From Candidatus Omnitrophota bacterium (GTDB lineage: Bacteria; Omnitrophota; Gorgyraeia; Zapsychrales; Zapsychraceae), in assembly GCA_015233195.1 (NCBI GenBank), contig JADFYE010000005.1, forward strand, positions 76,122-108,419: DNA of 32,298 nt, read 5' to 3'. The notes beneath the pieces are model-generated. The model saw nothing but the letters and a program-made list of their open reading frames with translations. It searched no databases and was not told where the DNA came from. The translations under genes and the position numbers were made by a program. This document shows, piece after piece, positions 7,476 to 14,957 of this stretch (its first letter is position 1; each line of letters opens with the position of its first letter).

Positions 7476-9821
7476 TTATTTTTTAAACTGAATCCCTTTT
7501 CCCTGATCTTCGACCATACGAGTATCCAAATTTTTCGCTTTTTTAACCATGTCCACAAATTGTTGTCTATAACCAAATTCATCTTTACCGATACTGCCTT
7601 GAGCTAACGTAATTATTTGATCATAAGTTGCCGCACCTTTAAACATGGAATTACGTAACAGCAAACCAAATTCAGCTACTGCTGAGGCGAATGCCATATC
7701 TCCACTGATATTAGCCTCAATCTGGTCTGCAGTTACCGGCTGAGTGATCAAAGCGCTCACATCTTGATCTAGTTTTTTATAACGCAATTTTACTGTCATG
7801 AGCTCGTTACTTGAAACTACTTGAGTGGTTTGATATTTCAAAGCATCGACGCTTGCAACTACCTCTTTAGAATCAATCGGTATTATTTCATATAAAGCGG
7901 TTACGGTATGACCAGCCCCTAATTCACCCGCGTCTTTGGTATCATCATTAAAATCTTTATTAGCCAAAGCGCGTTTTTCATATCCCACCAGACGATATTC
8001 TTTAATCTTGGCTGGATTGAATTCTACTTGAATTTTAACATCCTTTGCAATTGTAAATAACGTCGAGCCTAATTCATTGACCATGACTTTTTTGGCTTCC
8101 TGAATATTGTCAATGTAATACGCATTGCCATTGCCTTTATCTGCCAATTGCTGGATCTTTTCATCTTTATAATTACCCATGCCAAAACCCATGATGGTCA
8201 AATAAACGCCTGACTTGCGTTTCTCCTCGATCATATTAACTAAACCGCTGGTCTGGAACATGCCTACATTAAAATCTCCGTCTGTAGCTAAAACAATCCG
8301 ATTGTTCCCGCCTTTGATAAAATTCTTCTCTGCAATTTGATAACCCATTTGAATGCCGTCTGCTCCTGCAGTACAACCGCAAGACTGTAAAGAATCTATA
8401 GCATTAAAAATTGTTGTTTTATCCGCGCCAGATGTTGAATCCAAAACCAACCAAGCTGCTCCTGAATAAGCAACAATAGCAACTTTTTGATTAGCAGTTA
8501 ATTGATTGACCATCATTTTGAAGCCTTGTTTTAAAAGCGGTAATTTATTCGCATCACTCATTGAGCCAGACACATCAATCAGAAATACCAAATTACTCGG
8601 CGGAATTTCTTTTTCATCTAAAGTTTTTCCATGTATTCCGATCAACGCCAACTGATGATCTTTGTTCCACGGGCATGGGCTGACTTTAGTTGTAATTGAA
8701 AATGGCTCATCATTTTTCGGATTAGGATAATCATAAGTAAAATAATTGATCATCTCTTCGATACGCACGCTTTCTTCAGGCGGCATTTGATTGTTATCTA
8801 AAAATCTGCGAATGTTACTGTATGATGCAGTATCAACGTCTATAGAGAAAGTTGACAATGGATCGGTTTGTGCCAATTTAAAATCAGTTTCAGAAAGTTT
8901 AGTGTATTCTTCAGTATTGGAATTATATACAGGATACACCGGTACAATCGGACCATCATAACTAAACACCATATAACCCCGACGTACACTTGCAATATCT
9001 GCAAAATCCATTCCTGATCGGCCTTCATCAACTCCTAACCTTCTCAAAGTTGATGCGTTTCCTCTAACAGCACCTATTTCATATACAGCCATCGGCTGAG
9101 ATTGCGCCATTCCCCCTATACTTCCCATACTGGCTTGTCCGGGAGCAGACATTAGACTCCTATTATCTACCACAACTTCTGTTTCTCTCTTTGCTTTTTT
9201 ATAATACGGCTCATACTGCCCTCCAGAAATCGGAGCTTCCATCAACAAACTTTTTGCTGTGACCACTTCACTCTTATCTGCCCCCAAACTTAAAGTTGCT
9301 GATTTTTCTGGTTTATAATTAATTTTTCCTAAAGATAAATTTTCAGAACCAGGTTGTAACTGTGCAGCTAATTTTTTTTCCACCGCAGTAGCTTGAGTAA
9401 CTTGAGCAGATTTAGCAGCACTACTAATTGCATACTCTCCGGTAATATCACTTACCACATGTTTCAATTTTCCCTGAGTTCCCTGAAGGATAAAATTTTG
9501 CGATGAAATAAGCGCTACTATCGCAATAGTAGTTCCTGCTAAAACTCTTAACGGCAAACGATTATTCTTAGTTTCCATACGTCCCTCCCTGGGCATAGCT
9601 TTATTCAAGCTTTGGTTAATTTGGTTTTCCAGATCGGGAGAGAGTTGTTCATCTTTCCAAGATGTAAGTTGAGAGGATATGGTCTTTACATCCTGATAAT
9701 ATTTTTTATAAACTTCATTTGTGGCGATCAATTTCTCAACTGCAGCGCGTTCTTCTTCCGTTACTTCGCCGTCTGCGTAAGCTGAGATCAAAATTTTTAT
9801 TTCTTCATCATTATATTTCAT
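7476..9821 (-). CDS. Anti-sigma-like domain fused to a YfbK-type von Willebrand A membrane protein
   Basis: The 781-residue product begins with an anti-sigma-factor-like domain (1-75: ISAYADGEVTEEERAAVEKL), lacking the HxxxCxxC zinc ligands. A membrane helix follows (about 92-112), then a long Gly/Ala/Gln-rich linker, a von Willebrand N-type region (TFSIDVDTASYSNIRRFLD, about 324-342), a VWA domain with an intact metal site (DVSGS at 416-420, Thr484, Asp514) and a DUF3520-like C-terminus. The layout from about 320 on matches YfbK proteins. Its start ATG overlaps the sigma gene stop (ATGA), indicating coupling, as usual for a sigma/anti-sigma pair. An in-frame ribosome-binding site and ATG occur at residue 82, at the joint between the anti-sigma domain and the VWA part, so a 700-residue form without the anti-sigma domain is likely. 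VWA ligand and signal are unknown. Confidence 0.87.
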   Translation of the reverse strand: MKYNDEEIKILISAYADGEVTEEERAAVEKLIATNEVYKKYYQDVKTISSQLTSWKDEQLSPDLENQINQSLNKAMPREGRMETKNNRLPLRVLAGTTIAIVALISSQNFILQGTQGKLKHVVSDITGEYAISSAAKSAQVTQATAVEKKLAAQLQPGSENLSLGKINYKPEKSATLSLGADKSEVVTAKSLLMEAPISGGQYEPYYKKAKRETEVVVDNRSLMSAPGQASMGSIGGMAQSQPMAVYEIGAVRGNASTLRRLGVDEGRSGMDFADIASVRRGYMVFSYDGPIVPVYPVYNSNTEEYTKLSETDFKLAQTDPLSTFSIDVDTASYSNIRRFLDNNQMPPEESVRIEEMINYFTYDYPNPKNDEPFSITTKVSPCPWNKDHQLALIGIHGKTLDEKEIPPSNLVFLIDVSGSMSDANKLPLLKQGFKMMVNQLTANQKVAIVAYSGAAWLVLDSTSGADKTTIFNAIDSLQSCGCTAGADGIQMGYQIAEKNFIKGGNNRIVLATDGDFNVGMFQTSGLVNMIEEKRKSGVYLTIMGFGMGNYKDEKIQQLADKGNGNAYYIDNIQEAKKVMVNELGSTLFTIAKDVKIQVEFNPAKIKEYRLVGYEKRALANKDFNDDTKDAGELGAGHTVTALYEIIPIDSKEVVASVDALKYQTTQVVSSNELMTVKLRYKKLDQDVSALITQPVTADQIEANISGDMAFASAVAEFGLLLRNSMFKGAATYDQIITLAQGSIGKDEFGYRQQFVDMVKKAKNLDTRMVEDQGKGIQFKK
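9576..9590 (-). promoter_or_regulatory. Internal Shine-Dalgarno and ATG inside the anti-sigma/VWA frame
   Basis: On the minus strand AGGGAGGGAC is followed at once by GT and an in-frame ATG (9576-9578, residue 82). The frame reads this as P-R-E-G-R-M. The DUF4349 gene start has nearly the same context, with GACGTATGGAAA identical over twelve bases and a GGAGG just before it. The match in both protein and leader suggests that this was once, and may still be, the true start of the VWA protein. Confidence 0.6.
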
Positions 9822-10390
9822 ATCTCTTCCCCTTTTTGGGACGATATTTGAACACGCAAAAATTCCCTCGCCCTATATATCAAAATTCTAACCTGATCTA
9901 ATGAACAAACCATAACGTCAGCAATTTCCTTATAACTCAAACTTTGATATTCCCTTAATATGATCGCCAATTGCTGTTCTTCAGGTAATTTATTTATAGC
10001 AGCTCGTACTTGTTTTTCCATTTCAACCCGTGCTATTTCTTCAAGCGGAAGTTCCCTAGTATCAGGAATATCCCATTCTTTCATCTCACCGGTTTTATCC
10101 ATGAACCAAAAGTTTGTCATATTTTTACGCTTTCGCATTTTTGAAAATGCCGCGTTTTTTGCTAAAGTAAACAGATAGGTTTTAAACATCGCGCCTTCTA
10201 CTAATTGGTACGTCTTTTTCAGAAGAGCCACAAACACTTCACTGGTTACATCCTCAGCATCTGCCCGATTTCCCACAAAACGCAAGGCAAAGTTCAAGAC
10301 ATGAGTCTTATAACGTTGAAACAACTCGCCTATGGCGTTTGCGTCACCTTTTTGAAAATCCATAATCAGTTCTTCATCAGATTTGACCAT
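9818..10390 (-). CDS. ECF-type RNA polymerase sigma factor
   Basis: The 190-residue protein has region 2 (AIGELFQRYKTHVLNFALRF with the DAEDVTSEVFVALLKK segment, which binds core polymerase and the -10 element) and region 4 (LPEEQQLAIILREYQSLSYKEIADVM followed by the helix-turn-helix that reads the -35). This is the standard extracytoplasmic-function sigma architecture. I take the ATG at 10388-10390, with TGAGGAT directly before it; a GTG 36 bases upstream would add 12 residues in frame but has no better ribosome-binding site. The downstream gene overlaps by four bases and begins with the anti-sigma domain, so the sigma factor is presumably held at the membrane by that protein. A possible self-controlled promoter lies upstream. 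Target genes elsewhere are not visible. Confidence 0.93.
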   Translation of the reverse strand: MVKSDEELIMDFQKGDANAIGELFQRYKTHVLNFALRFVGNRADAEDVTSEVFVALLKKTYQLVEGAMFKTYLFTLAKNAAFSKMRKRKNMTNFWFMDKTGEMKEWDIPDTRELPLEEIARVEMEKQVRAAINKLPEEQQLAIILREYQSLSYKEIADVMVCSLDQVRILIYRAREFLRVQISSQKGEEI

Positions 10391-10431
10391 ATCCTCATTC
10401 CTAAATCCTGAACTACTCTCTCTCACTCATT

Positions 10432-10459
10432 TAAACGCACCAAGGAAAGTTTTGTTACA
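10432..10459 (-). promoter_or_regulatory. Candidate ECF-sigma promoter (autoregulation)
   Basis: On the minus strand TGTAAC (10454-10459) and CGTTTA (10432-10437) are separated by 16 bases. This resembles the TGAAAC-N16-CGT pattern recognised by many ECF sigma factors and lies about 45 bases before the sigma gene start. The resemblance is by eye to motifs from other bacteria; this organism's own ECF motif is unknown. Confidence 0.4.
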
Positions 10460-10482
10460 AAATATTTTACCTTTATTTTGAA

Positions 10483-13482
10483 TTATTTAGAACTGGAAGT
10501 TAGGAATTTTTCGACACTGGACACTGATTGGACATCTGTAATAGTAGGATAGAAACCTTGGTAATTCGCATTTACCATACCCAAGGTACGCTCTGTCATA
10601 TTCATCTGTGCTTTATAACCCTGCTCTTTCAAATTCATCATAGCCGGATTAAAATCAATACCGCCGACGGGGGTTCCTTCGTCTTTATTTACACGCAAAA
10701 CATTAGTTGACAATGTCAATACCGCCTTATCACCATTCATAATTTTATTCATGTCTAAAACTGCGCGTTCAGCACGCTTCTCAAGCATCCGATTCCATAA
10801 TGCAACATATTTATTATCAAATTCTTCAACTTGAATTCCTAATTCATATTTACTCATATATTGTCTTTGCGCATTAAATCTTTCTAACACCCTACCAATT
10901 CGTACACGGGTTGAATCTTTAGTGTCATTAATAATATTTCCAAATACAGCAGTAGCATGTAGAATTTGAACTTCAAAAAATTTATTAAATGCGTCAACAA
11001 CCTCCTTCAATAAATACTCTACGTCAGCTTTTATCTGCTCCTTAGATAACTCCAATCCTTTCTTTGGAATTAAAAGCATACTTGGTCCTGCAGGAGGACC
11101 TCGAGTTACAATAACATTTTCGTATCGCTCCTTAAAAACTGCTGATTTTAAAATGATATGTCTTATAAAAGATAATGCTATATCTCCGCCTTCTTCTCCA
11201 AAAACTTCATTAAGAATTTTTAATTCACCATAATCTATTCTTGAATCACGTAAATTTGTTGCAGCATGAACTTGACGATATTCATCAATTTTAGGATGTG
11301 AATACCCTGAAAAATCACATTGAATAACCAAAGCCCTTGCTAGTTCTTCTTGTGATAATCTGTTCAACGCTTCTACAATAGCATCAAAACTATCAGCATA
11401 ATAAATATGCTCCCCCATCCATTCTTCACGAACTAAATCAAACCTAGATTCATCCCGTAACGCATCAAACAAACCAATATTTTTAAGCACAATCATTGTG
11501 TCCGGATGATCTAAATTTAGTTTTAACATTTCTTCCCATTTACCAGTATTTATAACCCAATCCCCCTTATAAATAATATCCGGAACATTATTAAACTTTC
11601 CAAGTACAAACCCTTTTTTTGATTCCATGCGCCGCACATCCGAAATAGATACTAATTTTCTTAGTATAGATTCCGCACCTGCATTAGTAATAATATCTTG
11701 TTTATGCTCTGGATTTTCAATATCAACAATATCATTAGCAGCATCTGACACTCCTATTGAAAGACGTAAACTCAAAGTATTCGGTTTGGATAAATTATCC
11801 AACCAGGAAGGCACAACTACGAGGTTGCGATCATGTTCATCTTTAATCGTATTAAGAATACCATTAATAAAGTCACGACTATTTTGTGAAATATTAAACT
11901 TAGGAAAAACTACTATCGTACTGTGTCCTACAATCGAAATATCACCACTAAAATCATGAATTCTTTTAATTGCAGCTTCGGATAAAACAACATCCCGCCC
12001 CAAAGAAGCAACCGAAAATTCAATTTTAGATAAATCCTCAACAAATTTTTTAAACTTAACTTTTTTATCATCATCTAAGTTCGATAATACCAGCGAAAAC
12101 TCGTCTCCTCCTCTTCTCCACAAAACTGACTCTGAATATTGCCCAGCAAATTTACCCAATTCCTCCCGAAAAACTTTAAACAAAACATTAGCCGCTCTCT
12201 TACCTATAATTGTGTTCATCCAAAATAATAAAGAAACATCAATATTAAAATATGTGGCACTTTTTGTATTTATTATCATTTTCCTAACTTTAGCTTCAGC
12301 CTCTTGGGTTGGAATAAAATCACTCGGAACTACACCAGAACTAGGAATTAAATTAACTACAATTTGTTTCTCTGCAAACGAATCATCTGCCATCGCAGCA
12401 TCAGTAATTTCACGATAAGTGTCTCCCATCATTGCCCAATCAACCATATCCACACCGCCAGAAAAATATTTCCTAGGTATAGTAGTTTGTGTGATCGGAT
12501 CGTATTCTTCTTTTACATAATCATACGCGCCTTTTTTAAATGATTCGATATATTGATCGTAAATAACTTGTTTATCTGACTGATCAACTAAATTCACACC
12601 TGCTACTTTATTCTTACCCACATATTTCTCACCCAACAAACTTTTCTTTAAATTATGTTTATACCATGTGGCAAGAATAAGCGATTGATACACTTGGCGT
12701 AACTGTGAAAAATTCGCACCAGTATTAACCTCCCGCTCGATTGCAGGGACGATGACCTCTTTGAGTACCTGCGAGGCGGTCCCGTGATCGCGTAGCGATT
12801 TTACGGGATTACCACCAGCAATTTTTGTGTATTCTTCCTCAGTCAGCACCTTCAAATGACTACTTACCACAACAGCCGAAAATTTTGATTTATCCACATA
12901 AACCGTTGCCTCGTCCGGAACGATCCAAACTTTACTTAAAATATCTTTTGGAATATCTAAGTTAACCCTATACACTTTGTCCCAAAAATCTTTTCCTAAC
13001 TGGCTTTCCGGATACATTGCGGTAGCAGTAATTTGTTTTAATAAATAATCTTGCGCCAAAAGATCTCGTCCCATTTCAGTTAAACTAAATTTATCAGCAA
13101 TGATCCGATTCTTTTCATAAGGCGATAAGTTGACCCATAAATCTTTATCCGGCACAGTAAGTGCGGTTAAAAAATATCTGACCAATTTATTCGACTCGTC
13201 TTCAAACTCATCCTCGGTCAGATTTGATTGACCAACATTAACTAAAAAATTTAACTTTAGCGGATCATTAGGATCTACTTTTATACCCTTAAGAACCACT
13301 GGCTCAAAACTCTGGCTAAAATTAACCATTTGTGGTGAGCTGAGTCGGACCATAGTACTTGGTTTAGGCAGATCAAGAACATTTTGGGCAAGCACCAACG
13401 ACGGAGAAACAGTATTAAATACAAAAAAGAAAGTAATTAATAATGATACTTTGCGTAAATTTAATAATATTTTACAACTCAT
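10483..13482 (-). CDS. Exported Omnitrophota-type protein with two GGDEF-like domains
   Basis: The 999-residue protein starts at the ATG at 13480-13482, where AAAGGGGG precedes it; an in-frame upstream ATG at 13569 would give an implausible double hydrophobic leader. Residues 1-33 are a signal peptide ending SLVLAQ. Residues of about 35-350 match a block I recall from many Omnitrophota exported proteins (EDEFEDESNKLVRYFLTAL, IPRKYFSGG). Residues of about 405-625 look like a diguanylate-cyclase fold: Asp415, Asn423, RRGGDEF (456-462) and SIGVS (575-579). Residues of about 715-890 repeat that pattern in degenerate form (LVIQCDF, KILNEVFG, GGD at 765-767; PPAGP at 796-800 where GGDEF would be). 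The C-terminus has GGIDFNP (940-946) and GFYPTITDV. Two substrate-pocket residues of the first domain are changed. Its cellular location and whether it makes cyclic di-GMP are open. Confidence 0.85.
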   Translation of the reverse strand: MSCKILLNLRKVSLLITFFFVFNTVSPSLVLAQNVLDLPKPSTMVRLSSPQMVNFSQSFEPVVLKGIKVDPNDPLKLNFLVNVGQSNLTEDEFEDESNKLVRYFLTALTVPDKDLWVNLSPYEKNRIIADKFSLTEMGRDLLAQDYLLKQITATAMYPESQLGKDFWDKVYRVNLDIPKDILSKVWIVPDEATVYVDKSKFSAVVVSSHLKVLTEEEYTKIAGGNPVKSLRDHGTASQVLKEVIVPAIEREVNTGANFSQLRQVYQSLILATWYKHNLKKSLLGEKYVGKNKVAGVNLVDQSDKQVIYDQYIESFKKGAYDYVKEEYDPITQTTIPRKYFSGGVDMVDWAMMGDTYREITDAAMADDSFAEKQIVVNLIPSSGVVPSDFIPTQEAEAKVRKMIINTKSATYFNIDVSLLFWMNTIIGKRAANVLFKVFREELGKFAGQYSESVLWRRGGDEFSLVLSNLDDDKKVKFKKFVEDLSKIEFSVASLGRDVVLSEAAIKRIHDFSGDISIVGHSTIVVFPKFNISQNSRDFINGILNTIKDEHDRNLVVVPSWLDNLSKPNTLSLRLSIGVSDAANDIVDIENPEHKQDIITNAGAESILRKLVSISDVRRMESKKGFVLGKFNNVPDIIYKGDWVINTGKWEEMLKLNLDHPDTMIVLKNIGLFDALRDESRFDLVREEWMGEHIYYADSFDAIVEALNRLSQEELARALVIQCDFSGYSHPKIDEYRQVHAATNLRDSRIDYGELKILNEVFGEEGGDIALSFIRHIILKSAVFKERYENVIVTRGPPAGPSMLLIPKKGLELSKEQIKADVEYLLKEVVDAFNKFFEVQILHATAVFGNIINDTKDSTRVRIGRVLERFNAQRQYMSKYELGIQVEEFDNKYVALWNRMLEKRAERAVLDMNKIMNGDKAVLTLSTNVLRVNKDEGTPVGGIDFNPAMMNLKEQGYKAQMNMTERTLGMVNANYQGFYPTITDVQSVSSVEKFLTSSSK
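12780..12808. repeat. Palindromic element inside a coding sequence
   Basis: Arms TCCCGT/ACGGGA (12780-12785, 12803-12808) and ATCGC/GCGAT (12787-12791, 12795-12799) pair around a GTA loop with a small internal bulge. The element is more GC-rich than the flanks and encodes residues 225-235 (NPVKSLRDHGT) of the two-GGDEF protein in frame. It looks like a small mobile palindrome inserted into the gene. Confidence 0.55.
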
Positions 13483-13506
13483 ACTGCCCCCTTTATATCT
13501 ATGATA

Positions 13507-13535
13507 AATATATACTAAGAATAGTAAAATTGTAA
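13507..13535 (-). promoter_or_regulatory. Housekeeping-type promoter of the two-GGDEF gene
   Basis: On the minus strand TTACAA (13530-13535) and TATATT (13507-13512) are spaced by 17 bases, close to the sigma-70 consensus, and the start of transcription would fall about 18 bases before the ATG at 13482. It lies in the gap after yraN, so the gene can be expressed separately from the trmD-rplS cluster. Confidence 0.55.
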
Positions 13536-13565
13536 GTAGTGCAGGTAAGAATTGTGAAAGCGTTT

Positions 13566-13925
13566 TCACGCCCTAAAAGCATCTTTTATAAGATTAATTT
13601 CATTTGAACTGTCTGGATAAACCATAATGCCAACCACATCAAATCTAACTGCAGAATCTTCAAGCTCATTATCCGCAATATACATTTTAGCAATTTTAAT
13701 AAGCTGCCTTTGTTTAAACGCAGTTATTGCTTCAAGCGGAGTTCCATATTCGTCAGTATGGCGGGTCTTCACTTCAATGAAACATAAATAATCTTTATCA
13801 TTAGCAACAATATCAACTTCTCCAGAGCGCTTACGATAATTAACTTTTATAATCTCATAACCTTGGTCGAGCAAATATGCGACCGCCAAATCTTCACCGC
13901 GTTTGCCGAATTCTTTTCTATTCAT
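13566..13925 (-). CDS. yraN: YraN/UPF0102 family endonuclease-like protein
   Basis: The 119-residue protein has the normal size and motifs of the UPF0102 family, a small restriction-endonuclease-like fold: GKRGEDLAVAYLLDQGYEII near the N-terminus, then SGEVDIVAND and FIEVKTR, which supply the Glu/Asp/Glu-x-Lys metal-binding residues of the PD-(D/E)XK core. The biological role of the family is not settled; a function in DNA recombination or repair is usually suggested. It overlaps rnhB by four bases (ATGA), an arrangement common in many bacteria (rplS-rnhB-yraN), which supports the identification. Confidence 0.93.
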   Translation of the reverse strand: MNRKEFGKRGEDLAVAYLLDQGYEIIKVNYRKRSGEVDIVANDKDYLCFIEVKTRHTDEYGTPLEAITAFKQRQLIKIAKMYIADNELEDSAVRFDVVGIMVYPDSSNEINLIKDAFRA

Positions 13926-14524
13926 ATTTTAAATGTCCGTCTATGGATGGGACAATACCCAAACTCTCGAATCACTGCCTTATGCGCAACTGTAGGATAA
14001 CCCTTGTGTCCTTTAAACCCATATTGCGGATAAAGCGCATCATATTCACACATCATCCTATCCCTGGTCACCTTTGCGACAATTGACGCACAGGATATTG
14101 ACTGAACTAAGCTGTCACCTTTCACAATAGTTTTATAAGCAAACGGCAATTTGGTTTTAAATCTATTACCGTCAATCAATAAACAAACCTTGTCACAAAA
14201 TTCTTTATCATCTTTCCACCCAGGATTCATCTTTAATAACAAATCTTCAACCGCTTTATTCATAGCCACAAAAGTGGCTTCTAAAATATTTATCTCATCA
14301 ATAATTTTTTCATCAACAATCCCTATACCATAAAAAGACTGCTTACAAATCTCATCAAAAGCTAATTCACGTTGAACTTCAGACATTTTTTTTGAATCAG
14401 TAATACGGCAAGAAAATTGATCGGTTTTTAGAAGAACAGCTCCGGAAACAACAGGACCGGCAAGGGGTCCCCTGCCGGCCTCATCAATACCTATAAAAAT
14501 TTGCTCCTGTTGCAAAACACTCAT
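13922..14524 (-). CDS. rnhB: Ribonuclease HII
   Basis: RNase HII cleaves RNA in RNA-DNA hybrids and single ribonucleotides in DNA, in the cytoplasm. The catalytic signature GIDEAGRGPLAGPV is near the N-terminus, followed by ITDSKKMS, SISCASIVAKVTRD and the C-terminal GYPTVAHKAVIREFG with HRRTF. Size (200 residues) is normal. The start is taken as ATG at 14522-14524, ten bases after the rplS stop; an in-frame GTG at 14548 would overlap rplS and no clear ribosome-binding site discriminates them. It ends in a four-base overlap with yraN. Confidence 0.95.
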   Translation of the reverse strand: MSVLQQEQIFIGIDEAGRGPLAGPVVSGAVLLKTDQFSCRITDSKKMSEVQRELAFDEICKQSFYGIGIVDEKIIDEINILEATFVAMNKAVEDLLLKMNPGWKDDKEFCDKVCLLIDGNRFKTKLPFAYKTIVKGDSLVQSISCASIVAKVTRDRMMCEYDALYPQYGFKGHKGYPTVAHKAVIREFGYCPIHRRTFKI

Positions 14525-14534
14525 CAATGGTAAT

Positions 14535-14903
14535 CTATTTTGTAACACTCTCTTTTTTAGAAAGGGTAGCTTTTCTGCCTGTACGTCCTCTTAAATAATA
14601 CAGTTTTGAACGTTGAGTTTTTCCTTGGCTGACTACAGTTAAACTTTCAATAACCGGAGAATTTACCGGAAAAATTCTTTCTACGCCTTCGCCAAAAGAA
14701 ACTTTACGGATCGTCATAGTCGCGTGAATTCCACTTCCTTTTTTCGCGATTACAGTTCCCTCAAAAGGATGCAAACGGGTTTTCTCGCCTTCCTGAACTC
14801 TAACTTTCATTTTTACAGTATCGCCGATCTCCACTTTAGGAAGATTTGCTTTTGTACCTTTAGTTGCGATTTTCTTGATTGTTTCACCTTTATTCTTGAT
14901 CAT
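14535..14903 (-). CDS. rplS: 50S ribosomal protein L19
   Basis: The 122-residue protein matches L19, a component of the large subunit at the interface with the 30S subunit. Visible signatures are VEIGDTVKMKVRVQEGEKTRLHPFEG (read in parts: VEIGDTVKMKV, then RLHPFEGTVIAKKGSG), TMTIRKVSFGEGVERIFP and the basic C-terminal LYYLRGRTGRKA. The length is within the usual 110-125 range. An AGAAGGACGG ribosome-binding site precedes the ATG. It follows trmD by 54 bases and precedes rnhB, the usual order in many bacteria. The rpsP and rimM genes that often lead this operon are absent here; tgt and queA occupy that place. Confidence 0.97.
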   Translation of the reverse strand: MIKNKGETIKKIATKGTKANLPKVEIGDTVKMKVRVQEGEKTRLHPFEGTVIAKKGSGIHATMTIRKVSFGEGVERIFPVNSPVIESLTVVSQGKTQRSKLYYLRGRTGRKATLSKKESVTK

Positions 14904-14957
14904 TTTTCCGTCCTTCTGATAAACCGCGCCGACTTATTTCCGACGCTTTTATATTGA

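Noticed and set aside
13483-13569. In-frame ATG at 13569 that would lengthen the two-GGDEF protein by 29 residues
   Set aside because: It overlaps the end of yraN, adds a second hydrophobic leader ahead of a normal signal peptide, and lacks a ribosome-binding site, whereas AAAGGGGG lies before the ATG at 13482 and a promoter lies between them.
13554-13569. 6-bp hairpin GTGAAA/TTTCAC at the yraN stop
   Set aside because: The stem is short and AT-rich and is followed by no U-tract, so I do not call a terminator.
14459-14486. GC-rich inverted repeat in rnhB
   Set aside because: It encodes the conserved GRGPLAGPV active-site region, so the repeat follows from codon use and not from an inserted element.
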